This document shows positions 26,685-34,330 of a DNA stretch of 64,000 nt, one piece after another. A program made the translations under genes and the position numbers. The notes beneath the pieces are model-generated. The model was given only the letters and a program-made list of their open reading frames with translations. It did no database searches and was not told the origin of the DNA. Each line of letters opens with the position of its first letter. Within the stretch, counting starts at the first letter, position 1. This DNA is from Legionella quateirensis (lineage in GTDB: Bacteria; Pseudomonadota; Gammaproteobacteria; Legionellales; Legionellaceae): assembly GCF_001467955.1 (NCBI RefSeq), contig NZ_LNYR01000003.1, forward strand, positions 62,001 through 126,000, given 5' to 3'.

Positions 26685-26861
26685 TCACTCATCTCTACTG
26701 AGTTGTACATGTTTTGCACGCTTCCTTTTTTCATTGCGCACATGATGTGTTAACAGCTGTCGAATATAAGGCCGGTAACCCAATCCATCTTCTCCTGCTA
26801 AATCCTTAAGGTCATCAATTAAACTTTTTTGCAGTCGGATAGATACGATCTGCAAATCCAT
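26685..26861 (-). CDS. Ribbon-helix-helix (CopG-type) protein, 58 aa
   Basis: The frame reads MDLQIVSIRLQKSLIDDLKDLAG and then YRPYIRQLLTHHVR. The IVSIRLQKSLIDDLK strand-helix and the YRPYIRQLL helix are those of a short RHH repressor or antitoxin. The tail is basic (NEKRKRAKH). No toxin gene is visible beside it, so it is an orphan or its partner has been lost. A large inverted repeat lies just upstream at 26899-26944. Confidence 0.65.
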   Translation of the reverse strand: MDLQIVSIRLQKSLIDDLKDLAGEDGLGYRPYIRQLLTHHVRNEKRKRAKHVQLSRDE

Positions 26862-26898
26862 TTTATCATCCAGAGATTTCTTATTTCAGTTGACGCTT

Positions 26899-26944
26899 TA
26901 GAGGGTCGGGGTGAGTAGAATGGCCGGATCACTCCGACCCTCTA
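26899..26944. repeat. 16-bp inverted repeat with 14-base spacer
   Basis: TAGAGGGTCGGGGTGA (26899-26914) faces TCACTCCGACCCTCTA (26929-26944), with one mismatch. The stem is long and GC-rich compared with the neighbourhood. It lies upstream of the RHH gene. It may be an insertion-sequence end, a terminator or an operator; no T-tract follows on either strand. Confidence 0.55.
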
Positions 26945-27302
26945 TATGTTCATAGGATTGTCTCCGAATTAACGTTTTCGGTGGTTAAGCCACAAAACCC
27001 TATAAGCCATTGGCACTTCAGCAAAAAAATTATAAAATGCTGTTTTTAGTGGCCTCCTGCTTAATTAACAAACAACAAGAAAGAAACGTTTTTATTTTTA
27101 CTGGTTATCAGCACGAAGCAAAACAAAATCGCCCTTTATATTTCGCTTTAGATGAATGATTATCCTCATGCCAATACAAAACCATACAGAACATTAAACG
27201 CCACTTAAATCGCTATTAAACGAGACTGAGTTCATTTATAGCTCTGATTGAGCAATTAAATTCACCAATTGAAGTGGTGGCTTATTAAAATTGCGGCGTT
27301 AT
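26945..27302. other. Noncoding region with no recognised gene
   Basis: About 360 bases with stops in all frames and no family match I can see. It lies between the inverted repeat and the WGR/recombinase pair and may be degraded sequence. Confidence 0.5.
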
Positions 27303-27776
27303 TTAAAAAGAAAGGTCCATTTGTTGCACAGAAAGTTCTTGCAATATAGGGAGATTTGATGTGAATGATGAGGTAATGCTTCTTTTTCTATGGCGGTTAA
27401 TGAGGTGTACCGAGTCAGTACCTGTCTTCTGTTTAGAGGATGAAGGTTTAACACAGGATAACAGGGACACGAAAAGAGGATGATCACAATCAATCCATTT
27501 TAAATGATACCCTCTTCGGTGGCGTGTAGTGCACAGCTGAATCAGTTGCTCCAATCCTTCATCAAAATCAACAAAAGCCAAGGTGCGGCTCTGACCCAGT
27601 TTTGATTTAATCCGGCCATTAATCAGAGTAATAATCCAATCACCCAATAAGTCTTTGTTTAAACGCAATTCATAATAACGAGTGACTCTTTCAAACCGAA
27701 GCGATGAATAGAACTCCTTAAGGTCATAATTAAGAAGATGAATCAACGATGTGCTGACAAACCAAGGTGTGTGCAT
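27303..27776 (-). CDS. WGR-domain protein, 157 aa
   Basis: Residues about 30-95 match a WGR domain: RYYELRLNKDLLGDWIITLINGRIKSKLGQSR, then LEQLIQLCTTRHRRGYHL. WGR domains bind DNA ends or nucleic acid and are found in PARPs and in bacterial proteins of restriction or mobile-element context. The first 30 residues are a short unrecognised lead; the last 50 are low-complexity and basic. The start codon overlaps the stop of the recombinase (TAATG), so the pair is translationally coupled. Confidence 0.75.
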   Translation of the reverse strand: MHTPWFVSTSLIHLLNYDLKEFYSSLRFERVTRYYELRLNKDLLGDWIITLINGRIKSKLGQSRTLAFVDFDEGLEQLIQLCTTRHRRGYHLKWIDCDHPLFVSLLSCVKPSSSKQKTGTDSVHLINRHRKRSITSSFTSNLPILQELSVQQMDLSF

Positions 27777-28369
27777 TAAAAGGCAGCAAAACTGGCAATA
27801 CGTTTTAAGCGCATGGGGTTATCTTCAACGTATTCTGAGGTGGTGGCAATATTGGCATGTCCAGCAAGACGTGAAACCGCTTTAATGTCTGCGCCTTGTT
27901 CAATCAAACGAGTGATAAAAGTGCGCCGCCCTGAATGGGAGCTGGCGCCAATCAGTCCTGTTTTATCATAGAGTTTGCGGAACCATTTTTGTAAGACATC
28001 CGGTTGAAAGCGACTGCCGCGTTGGGTTTTAAATAAATACTCTTTGGGATTAAAAGAGTCATGCTCTCGTACTTGATTGATATAGTCTTGAAGTGCTGCA
28101 GCGACTTTTTTATTGGTTACATAAACATGACGTTGTTTCTCACCTTTAGTCATAGCACGTTTTAAATTGATTTCATCCATAACTTGAAGTTCTTTATCAA
28201 AGACATCACTGATTTTGAGTGCGGAAATTTCTTTAACCCGAAGTCCCAAACCAAAGGAGCAATAAATAATAGCGATATTGCGTAAAGCAAAAGGGCTATC
28301 TTTGGCGATAATCAATAGGCGTTTGAATTCACTTTCGGTTAAAACCCGTGCTTTGCCTTCTTTAGCCAT
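27776..28369 (-). CDS. Compact tyrosine recombinase (catalytic domain only), 197 aa
   Basis: The catalytic set is present: GLRVKEISAL (Arg), TKGEKQRHVYV (Lys region), SSHSGRRTFITRLIEQG (His-x-x-Arg as HSGRR), GHANIATTSEYVE (His and Tyr nucleophile). The SAM-like core-binding N-terminal domain of ordinary integrases is missing, so the protein has about half the usual length, as in TnpA-REP-like or short XerC-like recombinases of mobile elements. Upstream lies a dyad at 28386. It is coupled to the WGR gene. Confidence 0.85.
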   Translation of the reverse strand: MAKEGKARVLTESEFKRLLIIAKDSPFALRNIAIIYCSFGLGLRVKEISALKISDVFDKELQVMDEINLKRAMTKGEKQRHVYVTNKKVAAALQDYINQVREHDSFNPKEYLFKTQRGSRFQPDVLQKWFRKLYDKTGLIGASSHSGRRTFITRLIEQGADIKAVSRLAGHANIATTSEYVEDNPMRLKRIASFAAF

Positions 28370-28385
28370 AAACGCACCTCGAGTT

Positions 28386-28416
28386 CTTAAAATGATAGTA
28401 TATCATGTATTTTAAG
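28386..28416. promoter_or_regulatory. Nested dyad upstream of the recombinase
   Basis: CTTAAAAT and ATTTTAAG bracket a shorter dyad, GATA-GTA-TATC. It begins 17 bases upstream of the recombinase ATG. It could be an autoregulatory operator or part of a recombination core site. Confidence 0.4.
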
Positions 28417-28470
28417 ACCTAAATGAATTGGGCGCAAGAGGGAGAGACGCAACAGCCCTTATAAACACTG

Positions 28471-28504
28471 AAGAGGTCTAGTAATGCACATTTCAAGACC
28501 TCTT
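28471..28504. repeat. 9-bp inverted repeat
   Basis: AAGAGGTCT (28471-28479) and AGACCTCTT (28496-28504) form a perfect stem around a 16-base spacer. It lies in the 345-base gap between the divergent recombinase and toxin genes. Confidence 0.4.
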
Positions 28505-28647
28505 TGGCATTGATTCATTTTTGATAAGTTCATAGTGTGAAGATTTTTTTGAGAACGTGGGTAGTGTTAGTGGAATCAAAGGAAAGGGTGATCAATGATC
28601 GCTCTGCACCGTACTGAATATTTTTGTTTCGGTTCTTTGTTATTGTT

Positions 28648-28706
28648 TATAATGGCCTAATGTGAAAGGTCTTCTAAACTTGATAATAAGTAACATATAG
28701 GTTACT
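28648..28706 (+). promoter_or_regulatory. Promoter -10 and operator for the DUF891-type toxin pair
   Basis: TATAAT (28648-28653) has a weak -35 (TTGTTT, 18 bases upstream). An 18-base dyad, AGTAAC-ATATAG-GTTACT (28689-28706), lies immediately before the ATG at 28715. The position suits autorepression by the antitoxin. Confidence 0.5.
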
Positions 28707-28714
28707 ATTTAAGG

Positions 28715-29044
28715 ATGAAAATAAAAGTTGCATCTTATATAACTAAAGAAGGCATTGATCCATTTGCTAAATGGTTTGATAAATTAAATGCCATTGCTGC
28801 AGCAAAGGTATCTACGGCGCTATATCGTATGGAGTTAGGAAATTATTCTAATGTCAAATCTCTGGGAGATGGTGTTTTTGAATATAAGATTGATTTTGGC
28901 CCTGGATATCGTATCTACTTTGGGCAAGATGGTGAGGAATTAGTGATTTTAGTTGGTGGTGGATCAAAAAAGCAACAGGATAAAGATATTAAAATCGCTA
29001 AAAATTATTGGCAAGAGTATAAGTTAGCAAAAAGACGAGGGTAG
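28715..29044 (+). CDS. RelE/HigB-superfamily toxin (DUF891/Gp49 type), 109 aa
   Basis: The protein has the PF05973-like pattern: FAKWFDKLNAIAAAKVSTALYRM, then GVFEYKIDFGPGYRIYFG and a C-terminal LVGGGSKKQQDKDIKIAKNYW. GGxxKxxQ and DI-x-A are hallmarks of the short toxin that pairs with a HigA-like protein. AAGG directly abuts the ATG, an unusual spacing. The toxin gene comes first. Confidence 0.88.
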   Translation: MKIKVASYITKEGIDPFAKWFDKLNAIAAAKVSTALYRMELGNYSNVKSLGDGVFEYKIDFGPGYRIYFGQDGEELVILVGGGSKKQQDKDIKIAKNYWQEYKLAKRRG

Positions 29045-29048
29045 TATT

Positions 29049-29366
29049 ATGGCCTTAACAAGAGAATTTAAAAGTACCATCCGAGACAGAGCACAAAAAG
29101 ACTCAAAGTTTAGAAAGGCTCTATTAATCGAGGCTGTTAATTCTTTATTAGCAGATGAGCTTGATGTCGCAAAATCTTTATTAAAAGATTATATTAATGC
29201 TTCTATTTTATTTGAGCCCTTAGCAGAAAGGGTCCATAAAAATAGTAAAAGTTTACAAAGAATGTTTAGTTCCAAGGGAAACCCTACAGCGCAGTCATTA
29301 TTTTCAATTATTCATGTTCTGCAAGAAGCAGAGGGGATAAGGTTGACTGTAAATGAAACGCATTAA
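29049..29366 (+). CDS. Antitoxin / DNA-binding partner, 105 aa
   Basis: A small helical protein, MALTREFKSTIRDRAQKD, with a HigA-like C-terminal segment (EPLAERVHKNSKSLQRMFSSKGNPTAQSLFSIIHVLQ) of helix-turn-helix character. It follows the toxin by four bases. It belongs to the family usually annotated as addiction-module antidote. Confidence 0.85.
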   Translation: MALTREFKSTIRDRAQKDSKFRKALLIEAVNSLLADELDVAKSLLKDYINASILFEPLAERVHKNSKSLQRMFSSKGNPTAQSLFSIIHVLQEAEGIRLTVNETH

Positions 29367-29394
29367 ATATTTGAGTCTTTAAAAGGGAACAATA

Positions 29395-29627
29395 ATGGCT
29401 AAAATAGATAGTCACTTTATAAAAAAAATTTAGAAAATAAGATTTATCCGTTATACGGAGGAGTTTCCAGGCTAAAAAATGATTCTATTTTAAATAGAAC
29501 AAAATGTATCATTGATACAGGTTGTGAATCAAATCTTACAAGTTTATTCTTATCTGAAAATAGCTCAGCTTCGTTAAATAATGATAAAAATCCCATGCCA
29601 GGAAAAGGGTTCAAAGAGTGGCTTTAA
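29395..29627 (+). pseudogene. Split gene with retropepsin-like DTG motif
   Basis: ATG at 29395 opens MAKIDSHFIKKI and stops (TAG) after a run of eight A. One base shift in that run restores a frame ending at TAA 29625-29627 that encodes ENKIYPLYGGVSRL and then CIIDTGCESNLTSLFLS. IDTGCESN resembles the D-T-G catalytic triplet of single-chain retropepsin-like proteases; the family's other conserved parts are not recognisable, so the product is uncertain. The stop overlaps the next gene start (TAATG), which supports the reconstructed frame being real. Confidence 0.5.
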
Positions 29628-29923
29628 TGAAAAATGATTTTCTTATTTTGGTTTCTTTTTTAATAGGTATAAAACCATTATCTATTACACAGAGAGAAGC
29701 TTTAATAAAAATTTGTGATTCACACCCAACAGAGTCGACATTGAAAGAATTATTTCATGCCTGTATTAGTGAAAATTTATCAAATTATAATTTGACATTG
29801 GAACAAATAAAGAGCTTGCTTCCCTTGAGCGATACGTTTGAAAAAACCGTTGGTTTGCCGAATATGGATATCGTTTTAGAAGAAGCCAAAAAGTTTCAAC
29901 AGCTGCTAAATTATACTGAATAA
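29627..29923 (+). CDS. Hypothetical protein, 98 aa
   Basis: The ATG at 29627 shares its A with the stop of the DTG-motif frame (TAATG). The product, MKNDFLILVSFLIGIKPL, continues as mostly helix, including ESTLKELFHACISENLSN and DIVLEEAKKFQQLL. I recognise no family. It probably accompanies the DTG gene. Confidence 0.55.
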   Translation: MKNDFLILVSFLIGIKPLSITQREALIKICDSHPTESTLKELFHACISENLSNYNLTLEQIKSLLPLSDTFEKTVGLPNMDIVLEEAKKFQQLLNYTE

Positions 29924-29986
29924 AATTAAAATACTAATCGTCCCAGTACTTTTTCATACCATGGACCCAACCTATATAAAACGTTT

Positions 29987-30124
29987 ATGCATACGTTCAA
30001 TCTTGAATTAAAAAATGGAAAGCGATTGGTTATTCCTGCTGAATATTATCCAAGATACGCTGACATTGTAGCTACTAAAGAGAATTCATTTTGCCTCACA
30101 CCCATTAGCCGATTTTATTTGTAG
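29987..30124 (+). CDS. Possible small protein, 45 aa
   Basis: An open frame MHTFNLELKNGKRLVIPAEYY runs to TAG at 30122-30124 and stays open upstream to about 29936. It could be a remnant or the end of a larger gene. The first TGTAGC repeat lies inside it. No ribosome binding site is obvious. Confidence 0.3.
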   Translation: MHTFNLELKNGKRLVIPAEYYPRYADIVATKENSFCLTPISRFYL

Positions 30125-30502
30125 CAAAAAAGTTGCTACTGTATTGCTACGACATGCTACATTTCGAACGCCAAAAAACACATCCTGAAATAGACAAAAG
30201 AGGATGTCTTCAGTTGTGGCTTGGGTTGTTGTAAGTTGCTTATTTTTGTACACCACCATTTTTTGATAAGAGTTCCTTATTTGTAATAATTTTGTATAAA
30301 GAAGGAAAATAGTAAAAAAACGAAATTGCGCGAGCATTTTATTTGGGATTGCAAAATGTAGCAAAGAGTAGCAGTTATGTAGCGTTATTATTGCTACATT
30401 CTTTCTGGCATTTTGATACAGAGATAGTGCCACAATTCTTTTGCACGCACTCTTATCAAGGCAATACAGATTACTAACCAAGAAAGTGTAGCAAATGTAG
30501 CA
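30066..30502. repeat. Cluster of about ten TGTAGCA/TGCTACA heptamers
   Basis: In 437 bases the motif WTGTAGCA or its complement recurs at about 30066-30075 (the palindrome GTAGCTAC at 30068-30075), 30120-30126, 30133-30139, 30144-30150, 30154-30161, 30356-30363, 30367-30373 (AGTAGCA), 30377-30384 (ATGTAGCG), 30391-30398, 30487-30493 and 30495-30502. Copies occur in both orientations and in two groups separated by about 200 bases. No gene occupies the stretch. A replication origin, a partition site or the array of a repressor would fit. Confidence 0.6.
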
Positions 30503-30587
30503 TTTAATTCGTTATGTAAATTCTGGCTGTAATCGGGGTTTGAACGATGCTAAAATCACAAAAATTCATCCTTTTTAAATAATTTCT

Positions 30588-31214
30588 ATGATCCATCATC
30601 ATATAGAAAAAGAAAAACATGAGCCTACTTTAGATCGAGTGGTTTATTCAAATTCATTAGATTTAACTACTTATGACTTAATTGAAGCTCCTATTTTTAT
30701 CAAAGATAAATTGGGCCGTTATCTTTGGGCAAATGCTTTTTTCATCAGCCGTTCAGCGGGCTATGGTTCTCTTGGAGAAATCACTAATAAAACTGATACT
30801 GATTTTTCTTGGCATGAGTATGCTACACAACTACGTAACAATGATAGGTCGGTGATAGAAGCCAGGCGGAGCCAAAGCCATTACGAGCAAATTATTCGAC
30901 ACGATGGAACTTACGTTAATATCCTCACTAAAAAATCCCCTCTTGTTGATAGTTCTAGCGAATTAATAGGATTAATCGGATTTAGTATTGCATTACCACA
31001 ATCGCATGGTATTGCTGCTTTAAGTGCTCGCGAAAGAGAATGCCTTTATTATTTATCCAAAGGATTTACTGATAAAAAAATTGCAAAACAATTAATTATT
31101 TCACCTCGAACAGTAGAAACTCATCTTGGTAATGCGAAATACAAACTAGGGGTCAGCACCAGAGCAGAATTAATAGCGACTTTTTCTCGCGTCTATCCGT
31201 CATTTTCCGGATAA
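30588..31214 (+). CDS. PAS-domain LuxR-family transcriptional regulator, 208 aa
   Basis: The N-terminal part (residues about 25-130) is a PAS domain: LIEAPIFIKDKLGRYLWANAFF, and LIGLIGFSIALP. The C-terminal part is a GerE/LuxR HTH: ALSARERECLYYLSKGFTDKKIAKQLIISPRTVETHLGNAKYKLGV. Legionella encodes several such short regulators. It lies immediately upstream of the avidin-like gene. The ATG has no clear ribosome binding site. Confidence 0.85.
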   Translation: MIHHHIEKEKHEPTLDRVVYSNSLDLTTYDLIEAPIFIKDKLGRYLWANAFFISRSAGYGSLGEITNKTDTDFSWHEYATQLRNNDRSVIEARRSQSHYEQIIRHDGTYVNILTKKSPLVDSSSELIGLIGFSIALPQSHGIAALSARERECLYYLSKGFTDKKIAKQLIISPRTVETHLGNAKYKLGVSTRAELIATFSRVYPSFSG

Positions 31215-31266
31215 AAACTCAAAATCCTAGTGGTTATACTGTCACTGAATTAAAAGGAGTATAACA

Positions 31267-31611
31267 ATGCTATCAAAAACATTTAAAAATCAACGTGACT
31301 CAATTCTTGAATTGACGCTTTTACCTAATAATCAGCTTGAGGGCTATTTTACAACAGCAGTAGCATCCAAAGAATGTCAACAAATTATTGGCCAGAGAAA
31401 ACCTATTACTGGACTATGGACAGGGAATGCACTGACATTTAGTGTTGTTTATGAGCAATGTGGTTCGATATATAGTGTGGTTGGTAATTTTGATCAAGAA
31501 AAAAATCACATCGATGTGATTGGATTAATCAATCATCAATCAGATGATGCGACAGGAAAAGATTGCGGTTCTCGCTATATTACTCATGATTCTTATAACA
31601 GCATAAATTAA
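31267..31611 (+). CDS. Avidin-family protein, 114 aa
   Basis: The beta-strand pattern matches avidin/streptavidin: FKNQRDSILELTLL, YFTTAVASKEC, ITGLWTGNALTFSVVY and SIYSVVGNF. N8 and S12 occupy the streptavidin N23/S27 positions, but R10 replaces L25, and no Trp stands at the Trp92 and Trp108 positions; Trp79 is also not evident. Biotin binding in the usual way is therefore doubtful. No signal peptide is present. AAGGAG precedes the ATG. Four cysteines are unusual for this family. Confidence 0.7.
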   Translation: MLSKTFKNQRDSILELTLLPNNQLEGYFTTAVASKECQQIIGQRKPITGLWTGNALTFSVVYEQCGSIYSVVGNFDQEKNHIDVIGLINHQSDDATGKDCGSRYITHDSYNSIN

Positions 31612-31752
31612 CTATATGGATAAAAGGATTAATAAAAAACTTCAATTATTGGGCAGGAAATTGTCTAATTTAGTATAATCTCCTGCTAGAATAGAACCAT
31701 TAATAAATTTTTTTCATTCTTCTTTGAATATGGCTGCACTTCTCAATGCTGT

Positions 31753-32064
31753 TTATAACATCTCAAAACGGAAAGCCTGATAAGAAGGTGATTCATAGGG
31801 ATGAGCCTTCTTTAAGGATGCAACAGCAGCTTTGATTTACTCTTCAGTACAGATAATTTCTACTTTATATTCAGGGACTCTTTCAAGCTGATTGATTTCT
31901 CCAATAAAAGCATGGCTGCCAGGTAATGGCATAAATTGCCCCTCACCCAATGTTTGCCAAGCACAATGCTGATAATGATCAACACTCCCTGCGCCTGTAG
32001 AAAAAATAGCATTTTTAACAAGTTCCAAATGGGTTTCTGGAACACAAAAACAAAGCATATACAT
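31753..32064 (-). pseudogene. NIF3/YqfO-type C-terminal protein with an in-frame stop
   Basis: The protein begins MYMLCFCVPETHLELVKN after AGGTGA and continues GAGSVDHYQHCAWQTLGEG, the family's metal-linked signature block. An in-frame TAA (31837-31839) follows EIICTEE. Past it the frame continues IKAAVASLKKAHPYESPSY to a natural end at 31753, exactly the expected family C-terminus. The full protein would have about 103 aa. One base change (GAA to TAA) explains the interruption. Confidence 0.8.
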
Positions 32065-32072
32065 GATATCAC

Positions 32073-32648
32073 CTATGGGGAAATTAATTCTGTTTTCCAA
32101 GAGTCTTCTATCTTCGTATAACGAATTACTTCAGAAAAAGAAATAGAGCCAACCGTGTAGAAAACCCATGTTTTTGGGATAAAGCGAAAGCCAAAATACT
32201 CCTCACTCATAGGGATAGGAAGGCTTGCAAATTGCTCACTCAATTCTTTTTTCCTGGTTTCCAATTGATTTAGATCTTTAATAACAAGACCAGAAGTAGG
32301 GGCATAAGCAGAGAATCTCAATTGGCGCTCACGAGGAAGAGTTTTCCAAAAAGCCTCATTTTCTTCTTGAGAAATGGGTTTTGCTGTTCCTTCTAAAATA
32401 ACTTGTCGGTTCTGCATCGCAAATAAAAAATTTAAACAGGATTTAGGATTATTTAATAATTCAGCAACCTTACGTGTTTTTTGCTGTGTAAAAAATAAAA
32501 GACTCTCGGTTTCAATTTCGCGAATGGCCACCACTCGACTATGAGGTTCACCAGAACTGCTACAAGTGCTTAAAACAGCACAATAAGGATCCTCAATCCC
32601 TCGTTCTTTTTCCTTGTTCAACCATTCTTTTAGCATATTAAAGGGCAC
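32073..32648 (-). CDS. Pyridoxamine 5'-phosphate oxidase family protein, 191 aa
   Basis: The FMN-binding split-barrel of PdxH: SSSGEPHSRVVAIREIETESLLFFTQQKTRK, then NRQVILEGTAKPIS, FSAYAPTSGL and the C-terminal domain with FGFRFIPKTWVFY. The start is GTG at 32648 preceded by GGAG. Some PdxH substrate residues (the W-x-G-x-R-L-H end) are not evident, so a related PNPOx enzyme is also possible. It lies nine bases upstream of the NIF3-like pseudogene start. Confidence 0.75.
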   Translation of the reverse strand: MPFNMLKEWLNKEKERGIEDPYCAVLSTCSSSGEPHSRVVAIREIETESLLFFTQQKTRKVAELLNNPKSCLNFLFAMQNRQVILEGTAKPISQEENEAFWKTLPRERQLRFSAYAPTSGLVIKDLNQLETRKKELSEQFASLPIPMSEEYFGFRFIPKTWVFYTVGSISFSEVIRYTKIEDSWKTELISP

Positions 32649-32684
32649 AAATTTCTCCTGTTAATTGGTGGTATAAAGTTGAAC

Positions 32685-34187
32685 TTATACTTTGAATGCA
32701 CGAGGATTCACTTCCACCATTGTTTTTGAACCTGACTTTACAATGCGTATTTGATTGTGCTCCACTAATAATTCAACAGCTAAGTCGCGTTTTATTTTAT
32801 CTCGCAGTGGGCTTAATTGTTGAATGGTTCGTAACGAAGTTGTGCTAATATTTTTTTCAATAAACCAGTCCATTAGTTTTAGCGCATCGGAAAACTGCAA
32901 AGAAACGGTTTCAGTAGGCATAATTCGTCGTGCTTCTTGCAAATGCCAATTAATTATTTCAATGGCATTTTCGGTATGCTCGACACTAATATCCCCATGG
33001 CGTCCTTCAAAGAGATGAAAGAGTGCTGCTAGCCGCACAGTATTTTCAGCCGCTTTTGATGCAAAATCAACGACATCGACCCACTGTCCTTGAGGTTTTA
33101 ACCCAGCTTCCACCGCATTAAAAAATAAGATCCATTGTTGTTTTGCGGCCATACTCATTTTCAACAATGGAAGTTGAATACAACCTTGATGTGTTAATTG
33201 TTCTGACTGGTTTAAGCAGGCAGTGACGCGTTGATCATAATAGGTTAGAGAATGTAAAGAAGCAGGCGGCTCCTGGTAAAATCGATTTCCCATACTGTTG
33301 GCAGGATAAGCCATAAGGCAACGAGCTAAAAAACCGCTTTGTCGACTAATACCCGATGCTTGCTTAGTAAGTTGTTGTAAAATAAGCGGTTGCATCATTA
33401 AGTTAAGTGTTAAACGCCGATTTTCAATGGTAAATCCTTGCGTTGTTTTGCGATGTGCAGTGAATGTCTTACCGTCCCACAAACGATTAAGCAAAGCGAC
33501 AAAACGCGTTGGATTGCCTTGCATGCTATGGCTACCTATAATGATACCCGCCTCATCAGACCATAAGGAAGCAGAAGGCCAGCCTTGGGCCAAATGAATA
33601 GCCAATGCTTCTTGGGTAGCATCTTCAAAATAAAGAGTAGGTTGCAAAGGAATTTCCGGTTCTTGATGAATTAATTCATCGAGCATTTCTTTGGCATAAT
33701 CAGAATCTTCTCCCGTATAAGTTGCACGTTTGATTTGGGAGAATAAACTGTCTTTTTCCATTTGCCATACTTGGTGTTGCGTTAGCGCTGATAAAACTTC
33801 AGGTTCGCGCCTTTTACGAACAAGTGTTTCCCAGTGACGCGCTGCTTTAGAAAAAACATTATCTGCAGCAGTTTTTCGGGTGCCAGAGCCGCTGGCAATT
33901 AAAAAATAAAGCGATACAGGACTAATTAAATAGTTGTCTCGCGCAACATTGGCAAGCGATTGGCATGATAGAGACATATTAGCTAAGGCACTGCATGCAA
34001 TCAAAGGCAGGGGTTGCTGTCCGTATTGTTGATAGTCTACTACGGCTTTTCTAACAATTGAGGGAAGTGCCTCAACTGGATAAGGACAGTCAGGGGCTAA
34101 GATTGGAGAAAGTGGAATAGGCTGTCCCCATGTGATGCTTTGATGTGGATTATTTTTAATCTCTAATTCATTCTGTTCAATAGTCAT
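32685..34187 (-). CDS. DUF3987 (YfjI-like) protein, 500 aa
   Basis: A protein of the primase/helicase-associated DUF3987 family, common on prophages and integrative elements. The N-terminal DCPYPVEALPSIVRKAVVDYQQ and the P-loop-like SGSGTRKT (Walker A variant), plus LWSDEAGIIIG and FLARCLMAYP, are typical. Family members may be involved in replication or maintenance of mobile DNA, but no activity has been assigned. The nearby TGTAGCA cluster at 30066-30502 supports an origin-like role. Confidence 0.8.
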   Translation of the reverse strand: MTIEQNELEIKNNPHQSITWGQPIPLSPILAPDCPYPVEALPSIVRKAVVDYQQYGQQPLPLIACSALANMSLSCQSLANVARDNYLISPVSLYFLIASGSGTRKTAADNVFSKAARHWETLVRKRREPEVLSALTQHQVWQMEKDSLFSQIKRATYTGEDSDYAKEMLDELIHQEPEIPLQPTLYFEDATQEALAIHLAQGWPSASLWSDEAGIIIGSHSMQGNPTRFVALLNRLWDGKTFTAHRKTTQGFTIENRRLTLNLMMQPLILQQLTKQASGISRQSGFLARCLMAYPANSMGNRFYQEPPASLHSLTYYDQRVTACLNQSEQLTHQGCIQLPLLKMSMAAKQQWILFFNAVEAGLKPQGQWVDVVDFASKAAENTVRLAALFHLFEGRHGDISVEHTENAIEIINWHLQEARRIMPTETVSLQFSDALKLMDWFIEKNISTTSLRTIQQLSPLRDKIKRDLAVELLVEHNQIRIVKSGSKTMVEVNPRAFKV

Positions 34188-34330
34188 TGTGTTAGAGGAT
34201 GAAGTTTTGGTTTCCGATTTTACCAGTAGCGTCTGTATGATGTAAAATTATTGGCCTGGGAATACAATATCGATATCCCGATATTATTGAGCATGAGCTT
34301 TGAGGCGCTTTGATAAGTTTCTTTTCCATT

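Noticed and set aside
30086..30481. A 131-codon minus-strand frame across the TGTAGCA cluster
   Set aside because: It is low-complexity and covers the repeat array; it has no recognisable domain or start signal.
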